Shown: piece after piece, positions 35,396 to 44,461 of the stretch
How the letters are laid out: every line of letters starts with the position of its first letter
Position numbering within the stretch: the first letter of the stretch is position 1
Assembly (NCBI RefSeq): GCF_008017805.1
Contig: NZ_VRTT01000012.1
Location: 1-64,000 of the forward strand
Direction: 5' to 3'
Length of the DNA stretch: 64,000 nucleotides
Source: Paenibacillus sp. N3.4
Lineage (GTDB): Bacteria; Bacillota; Bacilli; Paenibacillales; NBRC-103111
Made by a program: the position numbers and the translations under genes
The notes under the pieces: generated by a model
Databases searched by the model: none
Told to the model about the DNA's origin: nothing
What the model saw: the letters and a program-made list of their open reading frames with translations, nothing else

Positions 35396-35590
35396 TTTAC
35401 GTTGCTACGTGTCCACAACGTCAAAAAAATCGACAACACAGGAGAAGACTTGGAGGATTTGATCTCGATCGGGACAATCGGACTGATCAAAGCGATTGAG
35501 TCGTTCTCCCCGAACAAGGGTACAAAGCTGGCGACATTTGCGGCTCGCTGTATCGAGAACGATATTCTAATTTCAATAGTGGTGCAGTGA
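35396..35590 (+). pseudogene. Fragment of sporulation sigma factor, SigK/SigE-like
   Basis: From about 35396 the text [20 protein letters not shown] and [30 protein letters not shown] matches sigma-70 region 2.1-2.2 of mother-cell sigma factors, closest by eye to SigK. It stops after nine unrelated residues at a TGA, and upstream homology fades within a few codons (the expected NLRLVAHI reads TLLRVHN). Only about 60 of over 220 residues remain; regions 2.3-4, including promoter recognition, are missing. No ribosome site precedes it. A decayed duplicate or rearrangement remnant; the working gene should be elsewhere. The rest of 35186-35744 shows no gene. Confidence 0.75.
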
Positions 35591-35744
35591 ATATAAGCAT
35601 TTTTAGTTTTTTGAGCCACATCAGAGCATGTGCTTTTTGACTTGTAGGGGAAAAAGGACGGTGCGTGATTGAAGCGTATTCCTGCCTCCGTATGCTGCCA
35701 AAGCAAACGGCCCATCATCCATCAAAAAGCCGTATTCATCATGA

Positions 35745-36896
35745 TCATTTCCTTGCTTCAGCTGTCGAATTCCGCAGCACCAGCCGGGTCGGCAAGGTCA
35801 ATTGCCGGCGCTCCTGCAGCGGGTTTTCGATGACCGACAAGAGTAGCTTCGCAGCTTCCGCTCCTATTTCTTTTTCCTGCTGGACGACGCAGCTGGGTGG
35901 GATGCGGGAGAGCGCGGAATGCTTGTAATCGTCGAAAAAGATGACCGATAACTGCTCCGGGACCCGTATGCCAAGCTCCTCTGCCGCCTCCATCACCGCA
36001 AGCCCGCTGCCGGTCGTCGCCGCAAACACGGCGGTCACATCGGGGTTACGATCCAAAAAAGAGAGTGCGAGCGATTTCGCATCACGGATAGCGTCGCACT
36101 TTTCCGCCTTCGGCGGATGTTCGGCAAGCAACTCGAAAAGACAGCGGCGATGATCGACCGGAATGTGATGCTTGGTCAGCGCTTTCTCAAAACCTGTCAA
36201 ACGGTCTTCCAGGCTTGTAGTCGTCCGGTTGTGAAGGGCGACGAACGCGATGTTGGAATGGCCGAGTTCAATCAGGTGGGACGTCGCGTCAAAGGCGCCG
36301 CCCGCATTATCCGAACAGACGCAATTCGTGTCTACCCCACGCAAATAACGGTCGATAACGACTACCGGGAATTTATTCAAGGTCAGCCGCAAAATATCTT
36401 CGCTATACGATTCGCCGTCGACCGGGAAAATCATGACGCCCCTTGCTCCCATCCGTACGCACTCTTGAAGGGCTTGACGCTCGATTTCCTGATCGTTGCG
36501 CGTCGAACGGTACACGATTTGGTATCCGTGATCCGACAGCACCTCTTCCACTCCGGCCAAAATATTCGATGACAACGTGCTTTGAATGCTGGGGGTCAGA
36601 AAGACGATCGGTCTGAATGCGCCGACTGTACGTTCCTGAGGCAGCGAGTGGTCCTCGTGTTCGGTTACAGTTGGCGAGATGAAAGAGCCTTTGCCCTGGA
36701 TGCGGTAAATCAGCCCTTCCTTAACCAATTCGGACAGCGCGTTTTTGACCGTAAACCGGCTTACGCCGAACTGATCGGCCAGCACCGCTTCCGTAGGCAG
36801 CCGATCATTCGCCTGCCATTTGTTCTGATGAATATGTTCAAGAATATAGTCTCGGATTTGCAAGTACAGTGGAGCGCGCTTCGCTTCCTGTGTCAT
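35745..36896 (-). CDS. GntR/LacI-type transcriptional repressor (AraR-like architecture)
   Basis: 383 residues. The N-terminal GntR winged helix (about 8-75) shows PLYLQIRDYILEHIHQNKWQ, RLPTEAVLADQFGVSRFTVK and GLIYRIQGKGSFI. The remaining 300 residues are a periplasmic-binding-like sensor as in LacI proteins: FLTPSIQSTLSSNILAGVEE, VIDRYLRGVDTNCVCSDNAG and LSVIFFDDYKHSALSRIPPS. This pairing is that of the arabinose repressor AraR, but the effector here is probably another sugar. Divergent from an alpha-mannosidase gene, so likely its repressor, released by mannose or a manno-oligosaccharide (inference). The ribosome site is GAGGAG, 9 bases before the ATG. Confidence 0.9.
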   Translation of the reverse strand: MTQEAKRAPLYLQIRDYILEHIHQNKWQANDRLPTEAVLADQFGVSRFTVKNALSELVKEGLIYRIQGKGSFISPTVTEHEDHSLPQERTVGAFRPIVFLTPSIQSTLSSNILAGVEEVLSDHGYQIVYRSTRNDQEIERQALQECVRMGARGVMIFPVDGESYSEDILRLTLNKFPVVVIDRYLRGVDTNCVCSDNAGGAFDATSHLIELGHSNIAFVALHNRTTTSLEDRLTGFEKALTKHHIPVDHRRCLFELLAEHPPKAEKCDAIRDAKSLALSFLDRNPDVTAVFAATTGSGLAVMEAAEELGIRVPEQLSVIFFDDYKHSALSRIPPSCVVQQEKEIGAEAAKLLLSVIENPLQERRQLTLPTRLVLRNSTAEARK

Positions 36897-36953
36897 TCGG
36901 TTCCGTCTCCTCGTTCGAATTGTACATCAACATCCTAGCAAAAAAAATACCAA

Positions 36954-37082
36954 TATACAAATTTATTTTGATGATATTGTGGGGGACAGATGAATGTGAT
37001 CTTTACAGCAAGAAAATAATGCTTTACAACCACTTTTGTTGAAATTATATTTGAATTGTATGATATGTATATTTGTAATATA
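36954..37082. promoter_or_regulatory. Mannosidase promoter and possible repressor sites
   Basis: TTGAAT (37051-37056), 17 bases, TGTAAT (37074-37079) form a candidate promoter for the mannosidase. TATAT-N5-ATATA (37068-37082) overlaps the -10 and contains ATTTGTA; its complement TACAAAT occurs at 36956-36962 near the repressor gene. AraR operators carry the same ATTTGTA/TACAAAT halves, so these may be sites for the divergent repressor. The sequence is AT-rich, so chance is possible. Confidence 0.35.
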
Positions 37083-37117
37083 GATATTTCCGAATGAAAC
37101 ATTTTGGAGGGAATCGC

Positions 37118-39955
37118 ATGAAATCGATCGACGTTCGGCTCAGGCAGCTTCTCGGCAATGCGCCGAAGAACTATTGGGAAGAAAAGATAATGTCAAAGCC
37201 AGGGTACTGGGGAGAACGAATACTATCGCAATTGGTTTTTGCATATGAAGTTTCGAAAGTAGAAGGCCATCAGTACGATGAGCCGATTGAAGCGGCACTG
37301 GCTTTCGTAGAAGGCAAAATCGCCGAAGAAGGCGTTATCGGCAAGCAAACGGCGCTGCACGCCGAACAAATGCTGAACGTTCTTGCTTCCGAAGCGAAAA
37401 GCTACGATATTATTTGTGCGGCGCATGCCCATATCGACATGAACTGGATGTGGCCCTGGGACGAGACGGTAGCGGTTACGATAGATACGTTCCGGACGAT
37501 GCTGAATTTGATGAACGAGTATCCCGAATTTACGTTTTCGCAATCACAGGCGTCCATTTACCGGATCGTCGAGCAGTACGCTCCGGAAATGCTGCAGGAG
37601 ATCAAGCGGAGGGTGAAGGAAGGACGCTGGGAAGTAACGGCTTCGCATTGGGTGGAAGCGGACAAAAACATGCCGAACGGCGAGAGCTTGTCCCGGCATA
37701 TGCTCTATACGAAACGGTATTTGTCGCAGCTGTTCAACATCGATCCGGACAGCTTGAATCTCGACTTCGAGCCGGATACGTTCGGACACAGCGTCAACGT
37801 GCCGGAAATATTGGCGAACGGCGGCGTCAAGTTTTACTACCACTGCCGGGGCAATGACGGACGCATTTTATATCGTTGGGAAGCGCCATCCGGCAAGTCG
37901 ATCATCGTCTATCGCGAACCGACATGGTACAACGATAGCGTACAACCGATTCTCGGATCGTATGTTCCGGAAATTTGCTGTCAAACCGGCTTGAAGACGT
38001 ATTTGAACGTTTACGGCGTAGGCGATCATGGCGGCGGTCCGACGAGGCGGGATTTAGAGCGTCTTATCGACATGAAAGACTGGCCGATCTATCCGAATAT
38101 CCGCTTTGGCACGTTTAGCGAGTTTTACAAGCTTGTCGAGCCGATTGCAGCCAAGCTGCCGGTTGTGACCGGCGAGCAAAACTTCGTTTTTACCGGCTGC
38201 TATACGTCGCAGACCCGTATCAAAACGGCGAACCGGATCGGAGAAGCGACGTTGAACGAAGCGGAGACGTTCAGCTCGTTGGCGACTGTTGCGACTGACG
38301 CCGCCTATCCGGGAGCGGCCTATGAGGAAGCGTGGAGAAACGTGCTGTTCAACCAGTTTCACGACATCCTTCCCGGCTCCGGCGTTATCGAAACGCGGGA
38401 GCATGCGCTCGGACTGTTTCAAAATACGATGGCGATCGCAAGCACGAACCGCAAGCTTGCGCTTGAAAGCATCGCTGCCACGATCGATTCATCGCTGCTG
38501 GGCGGGCCGGAAGACAAGCTGACGGTTTCGGAAGGCGCCGGCGTTGGGTACGGCTCCCGCAATTTCAAAATCACGCAAGTCGAACGCGGACGCGGCAGTA
38601 CGCGGATCGTGCATATCTTCAATCCATCTGTGTACGACCGCGAAGAGACGGTGGAGTTCGTGCTCTGGGATTGGCACAGCCGGCTCCAGACGCTGGTCGT
38701 CAGGGACAGCGAAGGCAACGAAGCTGCGCATCAAGTGATGGAAGAAGGCTTTAACCATTATTGGGGACATCACTACATGCGTTTGCTCATCTATGCCAAA
38801 GCACCGGCATGCGGATACCGTACATACACCGTTTCGGAAGGCGATGAATCGGTGAAACCGTTTCTGCCGACCGATCCGCGGGTGGACCGTGAGGAAGAGT
38901 TAGTGCTAGAAAATGAGCTGCTCAAGGTGACGTTCCATCCCGTCGATGCGACCGTCGTCTCGATGATCCATAAAGCGAGCGGCGAAGAGTTAATCGATGC
39001 TGCGCGCCCTGCCGGCCTGTTCCGCCTCATTCAGGAAGATCCCGGCAAAGGGATGAGCGCTTGGTGGGTTGGCCGCTACATGAGCATCGAGAACGTGCAT
39101 GATAACGTGAAAATAAAAATGACCGCGAAAAGCAAGGTGCGGCAGTCGCTGCAATACGAGCTCGGTTTCGGCGATTCCAAATTGAAAGTCGATGTCTCGC
39201 TCGACCGGAACAGTCCGCGTCTCGATTTCAACGTGGAGTGCGATTGGCACGAAATCGGCAAGGCGGACAAGAGTATTCCACAGCTGAACTTCCATTGGCC
39301 GCTTGCCTACGAAAACGCGGCATACAAATACGACGTGCCGTTTGGCGCCATCGTACGCAAGCCGCTCGAGATGGACGTCCCGGGCAACAGCTGGGTGCTT
39401 GGCGTACGTCAAGCTGCCGGCAAGCCGTCCGTTATGCTCGTGACGAACAACAAATACGGGTTTCGCGGAACGGATAATGCATTGTCGGTTTCGTTAATCC
39501 GCAGCTCCTTCGATCCGGATCCGTATCCGGAGCTCGGCAATCATCACCGGATCCAATTGGCGGTGTGTGTTGCGGATTCGGCAGATAATCGCGATTTGAT
39601 TGAAACGGCATACCGTTTCAATCATCCGTTAAACGTCCTGTCCGGTACGCCGCATGCAGGCACAAGACCGCTTGATGCAAGCTTCCTGAGGCTGACGGAA
39701 GGCTCGGTGGCCGTATCCGCGGTGAAAATGCCGGAAGACCATGAAAGCAAGAGGTGGATCATCCGTGTTTACGAAACGAAGGGGCAGCGGACGACAGCTG
39801 CGCTGCTGCTGTTCCAACCCGTATCGGCGGCTTATTTCGTAGACACGAATGAATGCAAATTATCGAACGGCCTGCCGATACAAGCAAACGGCAATTCTGT
39901 TTCGTTCGAGGTACCTGCCCATTCGGTTGCGGCTGTTTGCGTGGAATTCGAGTGA
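37118..39955 (+). CDS. Alpha-mannosidase, glycoside hydrolase family 38
   Basis: 945 residues from the ATG at 37118, 7 bases after GGAGGG; an upstream ATG at 37094 lacks a site. The N-terminal catalytic domain has the zinc motif AHAHIDMNWMW (His105, Asp107) and the nucleophile Asp220 in DFEPDTFGHS, then FVFTGCYTSQ and the late zinc/histidine segment FNQFHDILPGSG. The C-terminal half is the all-beta GH38 domain. No signal peptide, so it acts on imported manno-oligosaccharides, releasing mannose with retention. It is controlled by the divergent GntR/LacI repressor. G+C content is visibly higher than its neighbours, hinting at separate ancestry. Confidence 0.94.
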   Translation: MKSIDVRLRQLLGNAPKNYWEEKIMSKPGYWGERILSQLVFAYEVSKVEGHQYDEPIEAALAFVEGKIAEEGVIGKQTALHAEQMLNVLASEAKSYDIICAAHAHIDMNWMWPWDETVAVTIDTFRTMLNLMNEYPEFTFSQSQASIYRIVEQYAPEMLQEIKRRVKEGRWEVTASHWVEADKNMPNGESLSRHMLYTKRYLSQLFNIDPDSLNLDFEPDTFGHSVNVPEILANGGVKFYYHCRGNDGRILYRWEAPSGKSIIVYREPTWYNDSVQPILGSYVPEICCQTGLKTYLNVYGVGDHGGGPTRRDLERLIDMKDWPIYPNIRFGTFSEFYKLVEPIAAKLPVVTGEQNFVFTGCYTSQTRIKTANRIGEATLNEAETFSSLATVATDAAYPGAAYEEAWRNVLFNQFHDILPGSGVIETREHALGLFQNTMAIASTNRKLALESIAATIDSSLLGGPEDKLTVSEGAGVGYGSRNFKITQVERGRGSTRIVHIFNPSVYDREETVEFVLWDWHSRLQTLVVRDSEGNEAAHQVMEEGFNHYWGHHYMRLLIYAKAPACGYRTYTVSEGDESVKPFLPTDPRVDREEELVLENELLKVTFHPVDATVVSMIHKASGEELIDAARPAGLFRLIQEDPGKGMSAWWVGRYMSIENVHDNVKIKMTAKSKVRQSLQYELGFGDSKLKVDVSLDRNSPRLDFNVECDWHEIGKADKSIPQLNFHWPLAYENAAYKYDVPFGAIVRKPLEMDVPGNSWVLGVRQAAGKPSVMLVTNNKYGFRGTDNALSVSLIRSSFDPDPYPELGNHHRIQLAVCVADSADNRDLIETAYRFNHPLNVLSGTPHAGTRPLDASFLRLTEGSVAVSAVKMPEDHESKRWIIRVYETKGQRTTAALLLFQPVSAAYFVDTNECKLSNGLPIQANGNSVSFEVPAHSVAAVCVEFE

Positions 39956-40052
39956 TCTACGAGTGGGGAAGGGCTGGAATGCCGGATCGACGTCAAGCAA
40001 TATAGGCTGGAGGGAGCGGACGGCAGCAGGGCGGCTGGGATAAAAACTGTCA

Positions 40053-40083
40053 GAGGACCAATCGTATTTCGATTGGTTCTTTG
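40053..40083 (+). terminator. Mannosidase terminator
   Basis: GGACCAATCG pairs with CGATTGGTTC (one G-U) around a 5-base loop, followed by TTTGCC. It lies about 100 bases after the mannosidase stop; the bases between hold no gene. Confidence 0.6.
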
Positions 40084-40104
40084 CCGTACTCCTTGCCGTT
40101 GAAT

Positions 40105-40148
40105 AAAAGTGGAGTCTAATAACTTAAACATTGACTCCACTTTTATTT
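40105..40148. terminator. Bidirectional hairpin
   Basis: AAAAGTGGAGTC pairs with GACTCCACTTTT around a long loop, with ATTT after it. It sits just beyond the stop of the minus-strand beta-helix remnant. Confidence 0.65.
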
Positions 40149-40149
40149 A

Positions 40150-40410
40150 TTAACCAACTACATTGTTTGCAATAAGTCTATAAGGATTTTCTGAAGCGTT
40201 GTTGACAATTCCCGTTCCTCCGGATTCTACATCAATCATGTTATTGGTGATTATGAAGAAATTCGCTTCAGAGCCAATATTTATCCCGGTTTGTAAAGCG
40301 TTGATATTGTTTTCAGATAATATTACTTTTGATCCTGCCAAGATACTCACAGCAGGGGCTGTAAAGCTTGGGTGTATTCTTTCTATAATTGAACTTGTAA
40401 TAGTGAGCGA
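40150..40410 (-). pseudogene. C-terminal fragment of a right-handed beta-helix protein
   Basis: Minus-strand frame ending NASENPYRLIANNVVG. Repeated coils are visible, with asparagine ladders and I/V spacing: KVILSENNINALQTGINIGS, then NFFIITNNMIDVESGGTGIV. This is the pattern of pectate-lyase-like or phage-tail-like beta-helices. The frame continues upstream only as the antisense of the oxidoreductase fragment, so homology is cut at about 40410. About 86 residues remain of a protein normally over 300. Confidence 0.6.
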
Positions 40411-41226
40411 ATGGCCGACGATGAAATCGACGCTATTTATTGTGCCGTTCCGCATCATTTGCACGAGCAGATCTATATCGATATCATCAAGGCAGGAAAG
40501 CATCTGCTCGGCGAGAAACCGTTCGGCATTGACTAGGAAGCGAACCGCCGCATTCTGACACTTCAGCGATTTGGATCCGGGCAAACTGATCAACTGGAAG
40601 AGGATCGTGGCCACCAACGGGGAATACGGCTGTATGGGCGATCTCGGCATGCATGTGCTTCATTTGCCGATGCGCTTCGGCTGGAAGCCGCGCAGCGTGA
40701 GAGCGCTGCTCTCCAAGGTCGTACAAGAAAGGCTGGGGCGGGACGGAATGATGGTCCCTTGCGAAACATGGGATAATGCCATCCTGGCCTGTGATGTCAA
40801 GACGGCAGATCAACAGTTCCCGATGAACCTGTCCACGAAACGGATTGCGCCGGGGCATGCCAATACATGGTTTATTCGCATTCAGGGCACGCAATGCTCA
40901 GCAGATTTTTCGACTAAAAATCCGAAACAAATCGCTTCCTTGCCGTATACTCCGGGGGGAGAGCAGTCATGGCATGGCATGTCGTTGACGTTCCTTAACA
41001 ATCCGCTTATGGAACGATTACGGGCGGTATTTTCGAATTCGGCTTCACCGACTCGATTCTGCAAATGTGGGCCGCATTCTGCGATGAAGTCGCTCACCGC
41101 GGCGCGATGAAGCAGCCGTTCCGCTGCGCCACGCCAGAAGAAACGGTAGGCAGCCACAAGCTGTTCACGGCGGCGCTCAAATCGGAGCGGACCGGACAGA
41201 CGGTTCCGATCGATTGGGAGAAATAA
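40411..41226 (+). pseudogene. Decayed Gfo/Idh/MocA oxidoreductase
   Basis: Three pieces of one gene are recognisable. The first (40411-40536) reads DEIDAIYCAVPHHLHEQIYI and AGKHLLGEKPFGID with the EKP motif, then a TAG. The second, from about 40571 in another frame, reads PGKLINWKRIVATNGEYGCM, GDLGMHVLHLPMRFGWKPRS. The third, from about 41000 in a further frame, reads GIFEFGFTDSILQMWAAFCD and ends TVPIDWEK at 41226. The glycine loop and about 80 internal residues are deleted. Clearly inactive, with multiple lesions, unlike the one-base breaks elsewhere in this window. Confidence 0.8.
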
Positions 41227-41228
41227 TC

Positions 41229-41595
41229 ATGGACGCGAAATCGTTTGATGTGGTGGTTGGCGGTCACATCTGCCTCGATGTGATCCCTGCCTTCGGGAGA
41301 CGCAATGGCGGCCTGCACGACATGCTCGTTCCCGGCAAGCTGGTCGATGTCGGCCCAGCGGTAACCGCGACCGGCGGCGCCGTATCGAACACGGGCCTTG
41401 CTCTGCACCGGCCTGGCATCCGGGCGAGCCTGATGGGCAAAATCGGCGACGACATGTTTGGAACGGTCATTCTGGAATTGCTTCGCCAGCAGGATCGTCG
41501 CTTGACCGAAGGCATGATCGTAAGCGGAGACGAGCATACCTCCTATTCGGTCGTCATCAATCCGCCGGGCATCGACCGGGTCTTTCTGCACTGGA
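41229..41595 (+). pseudogene. N-terminal half of a PfkB-family sugar kinase
   Basis: Starts MDAKSFDVVVGGHICLDVIP with GGGAG upstream. It has the PfkB N-terminal glycine signature (ATGGAVSNTGLALHRPGIRA, LMGKIGDDMFG) and continues to VVINPPGIDRVFLH, where the family normally reaches the lid and then the catalytic DTxGAGD half. After FLH the text joins a permease fragment, so the ATP-site half is gone. The normal length is about 300-330 residues; 122 remain. It lies directly after the oxidoreductase remnant, as in inositol- or sugar-catabolic operons. Confidence 0.8.
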
Positions 41596-41803
41596 TGTGC
41601 TCCAGATCTGGAACGATTATCTGCTGCCCAGTTTGATTTTGTTGTCGCCGGAGCAGAGGATGCTGCCTCTATCCACATTCACGTTTTTCTCATCCTATTC
41701 CGTTGATTATGGCCCCTTGATGGCAGGCTTGGTTATGACGATCATTCCAGTATTGATCCTTTATCTTTTTCTTCAAAAACGAAATGGCTCGTTCTTTGTT
41801 TAG
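41592..41803 (+). pseudogene. C-terminal fragment of a sugar ABC permease (MalG type)
   Basis: In frame from the junction: LQIWNDYLLPSLILLSPEQR, TFFSSYSVDYGPLMAGLVMT and IPVLILYLFLQK. This is the last two-helix segment of MalG-type permeases, where WNDYLLP and the P-L-x-x-L-Y-x-F-x-Q-K ending are standard. The usual KGI-x-AGAVKG C-terminus is replaced by RNGSFFV, so both ends are truncated. Confidence 0.75.
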
Positions 41804-41804
41804 A

Positions 41805-42023
41805 AAAAATCGAATATGGTCGGACTCATTATTCCTACCGTATGTGAATCTGCTGATCGTATCTTTCGATAGGAGATCGGCAGAAAATATCCCGATAGTA
41901 ACTTACGATAATGTCATGGGAGGCATACTCGCCGAGCGTTTGTTCATCGAGAAAGGCTGCCGAAAGTCGGCTTTCCTGTATGCGGAATTTGGCGGAACGC
42001 ATCTTCTCCAGGGCGATTATTAA
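41805..42023 (+). pseudogene. Fragment of a LacI-family regulator sensor domain
   Basis: The text LFLPYVNLLIVSFDRRSAEN then IPIVTYDNVMGGILAERLFI, EKGCRKSAFLY is the core of the LacI sensor domain: the D-R beta-strand, the xVxxDNxxGG loop and the EKGCxxIAFI strand. No helix-turn-helix and no C-lobe remain. It ends at the edge of the 67-base repeat. Confidence 0.7.
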
Positions 42024-42086
42024 TTTTGTGTACTGTTAAAAACGGTATATTGATCGAAATTAGAGAGGGACATTACAGTAAAGAAG
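42020..42086 (+). repeat. 67-base repeat, copy A
   Basis: Aligns without gaps to copy B at 45101-45167, with about 10 mismatches. The core GTGTACTGTTAAAAACGGT is identical in both. This copy sits just upstream of the candidate promoter of the AraC-type gene at 42204. Confidence 0.8.
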
Positions 42087-42090
42087 TCTT

Positions 42091-42119
42091 TGGACAATGG
42101 ATTTTACCTCTGTCATAAT
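42091..42119 (+). promoter_or_regulatory. Candidate promoter of the membrane AraC gene
   Basis: TGGACA (42091-42096), 17 bases, CATAAT (42114-42119). It begins 5 bases after repeat copy A, the position where an AraC activator would bind. Confidence 0.45.
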
Positions 42120-42203
42120 TGAAAAAGAAAAAAGGAGAAAGAGGAGTAAAGTCAACTTCATACAATTAATTTGCTTTTGCTGACATTATTAAGGGGGAAG
42201 AGT

Positions 42204-44444
42204 ATGAGAAGGTATTGGTTTAATCGATTGCTTTTATCCTATTTACCGGCTTTTTTCCTCCTGATATTAAGTCTTATTTTGATATTTTTTCTGTTCATCA
42301 ATGAACAAAATAAGAAGCAGGCCATATTCACGAATGAAATGATGAGTAGGCAGACCATACAATCCATCGACAACGCTTTGAAATCTATCGACGATCTCAT
42401 TATTCAAAATTTATATACGAATTTGCAAATGAAACAAGTCTTCGATCAGCATCGGGAACGAGATCCATTTGAATATTATCAAGTGATTACCGCATTACGC
42501 AGTATAAAATCGACAAATCCGCTTATAAATTCCATCTATCTTTTCCGCAAACATGATCAGATGGTATTGAGCGAAAATACAATGGTCCCCTTAGAGCAAT
42601 TTGGCGATGAGGATTTTATTAGTTTAAACATGGCGGATGCGGAAAACGACGGTTGGACCAACATTCGAAGTTTCAAAGAGTTTCCAAATGATAGTAATCC
42701 TGTTAATGTGGTGTCCTTGCTCAGAAAAGCGCCTCTCCCGGCAGGTGATCAGGGGCTGGTTGTTATAAACGTAGATGCTCGCACGGTTCAGCAGTATATA
42801 GAAAAACTGATCAATCGAGATTTGAACTTTATTCAATTGTATGACGGGAACGGTCGGCTTTTTTATGATACGGCCATGCAATTTCAGGATGTAGAAAATT
42901 TTCGTGAAACGATAGGCAAGGAATTGTCCAGAATGAAATCACCCTACACAAATTGGGAATTTCGCAGCGGGATCCGAGACGGAGCCCTGTATAATTTTGT
43001 ATCCTTCATTTCTTACGTATGGATCTTTGCCCTGGGTTTGGTTTTACTCGCAGGGTTTGGATACATCATTTTTATCACCAGGCAAAATTATAAGCCTGTC
43101 ATGACCATTCTGAACCGTCTTCAAACCTATTCGCTTAAGAAAAACAGCGCACTGGATTCTTTAGGCGAAAAAGATGAGTTCAATTACATTGAGAAATCAT
43201 TTGAACGGTTGATCGAGGATACGAATCATTACCAAGAAAAGGTAGAAGAGAATAAGTTGATCCGAAGACAATACTTCTTCCAAGAGTTGATGAATGGAGG
43301 GGGAAGCATCAGTTTCGAGGGCTGGCAGAAAGACATTGCCGAACTTGGCTTGAAAGATAAAGAAGCGATGAAGGTGGCCATCGTTGAAATTGATAAATTT
43401 CATTCCTTCGCAGGGCGGTATACGATCAATGATCAAAAAGTACTAAAATATGTAATTAGTTATGTGATTATGGAGATTTCCAATTCCAATGGCGTGAAAG
43501 TGTGGTCGGAATGGATCACTTCTCATCAGCTGGGCGTGCTGATTCAACAGCATGCCCAGCAATCCATCGAGCAGACGTCGGATATTCTCAACCAGGCTCG
43601 TCAATGGGTTCAAGAAAACCTGCAATTTACGATCACCATCGGCATTGGAGAAACGGTTTATGAAGCAGCCGGATTATCTCAATGCTACGATGAAGCTGTT
43701 GAAGCATTGCTTTACAAAGCGACAATAGGGAGAAATAAAGTGATTGAAGGCATTTCTTTGCCTGCTGTCCGCGAAAGAATTCTGTTTAATTTTCCAGAAA
43801 TTTTATCGGTAATCATCAGGTCGTTCTGCACGGGAGAAGCTTGGGAGGAGATGCTAGAGGAGCTATTTTCCGAGATTGAGAGCAGATATTTCACCAAAGA
43901 TGAAATAGCAAACCACTTGCATTATATGCTGTTTCAATTCGATCGGGATATACGTGAGCTGCCGCAAGAAATTCATCAGCATTGGCAAGCGAATATTTGG
44001 TCGAGGTTGAACGCAACGATCCAATCATTTGATGTTTTAGACGAGGCCAAATACGATATCGTCCATATATTGAGGGAAGCATCTCAGCATATCGCCTACT
44101 TAAGAGAAAACAGAAGCGCTCATAGGCTGATTCAGAACATGAAGAGCTATATTGAAACGGAATATCATAATCCTGATTTATCGCTCATGCACCTTAGTGA
44201 AGCTTTTTCGCTGAGTCCTTACTATTTAAGTAAGCTCTTTAAGGAGGAATTCGGGGAAAAGTTCGTGGATTTCCTGGCAAGAATAAGAATCGATACAGCG
44301 AAGAGGCTCCTCATGGAGACTCAAAGCTCGATTCAGGATATCGCTCGGAAGGTTGGCTACATCAACGTCATTACATTCAATCGGATTTTCAAGAAAATGG
44401 AAGGTTCAACTCCAGGCAGTTATCGAAAAAAAGCATCTTCCTGA
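42204..44444 (+). CDS. Membrane-bound AraC family regulator (one-component)
   Basis: 746 residues from the ATG at 42204 (site AAGGGGGAAGAG). The first helix, LLSYLPAFFLLILSLILIFF, and a second near residues 266-288 (VWIFALGLVLLAGFGYIIF) enclose an extracellular Cache-like sensor. The cytoplasmic half has a coiled linker, a degenerate GGDEF-like region and a C-terminal AraC double helix-turn-helix (about 645-742) with LSLMHLSEAFSLSPYYLSKL and SIQDIARKVGYINVITFNRI. There is no receiver or kinase, so the sensor signals directly to DNA, as in the Lpl/YtdP group. Copies of a 67-base repeat lie before this gene and before the permease at 45204, suggesting autoregulation and activation of that operon. 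Confidence 0.9.
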   Translation: MRRYWFNRLLLSYLPAFFLLILSLILIFFLFINEQNKKQAIFTNEMMSRQTIQSIDNALKSIDDLIIQNLYTNLQMKQVFDQHRERDPFEYYQVITALRSIKSTNPLINSIYLFRKHDQMVLSENTMVPLEQFGDEDFISLNMADAENDGWTNIRSFKEFPNDSNPVNVVSLLRKAPLPAGDQGLVVINVDARTVQQYIEKLINRDLNFIQLYDGNGRLFYDTAMQFQDVENFRETIGKELSRMKSPYTNWEFRSGIRDGALYNFVSFISYVWIFALGLVLLAGFGYIIFITRQNYKPVMTILNRLQTYSLKKNSALDSLGEKDEFNYIEKSFERLIEDTNHYQEKVEENKLIRRQYFFQELMNGGGSISFEGWQKDIAELGLKDKEAMKVAIVEIDKFHSFAGRYTINDQKVLKYVISYVIMEISNSNGVKVWSEWITSHQLGVLIQQHAQQSIEQTSDILNQARQWVQENLQFTITIGIGETVYEAAGLSQCYDEAVEALLYKATIGRNKVIEGISLPAVRERILFNFPEILSVIIRSFCTGEAWEEMLEELFSEIESRYFTKDEIANHLHYMLFQFDRDIRELPQEIHQHWQANIWSRLNATIQSFDVLDEAKYDIVHILREASQHIAYLRENRSAHRLIQNMKSYIETEYHNPDLSLMHLSEAFSLSPYYLSKLFKEEFGEKFVDFLARIRIDTAKRLLMETQSSIQDIARKVGYINVITFNRIFKKMEGSTPGSYRKKASS

Positions 44445-44461
44445 TGATATCTTGAAATCGA

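Noticed and set aside
38054..39412. Several antisense frames within the first alpha-mannosidase
   Set aside because: They arise from high G+C codon bias in the GH38 gene and carry no recognisable motifs.
40150..40650. Single 166-codon minus-strand gene
   Set aside because: Only the last 86 codons resemble a beta-helix protein; the rest is antisense of the oxidoreductase remnant, so it is a junction and not one gene.
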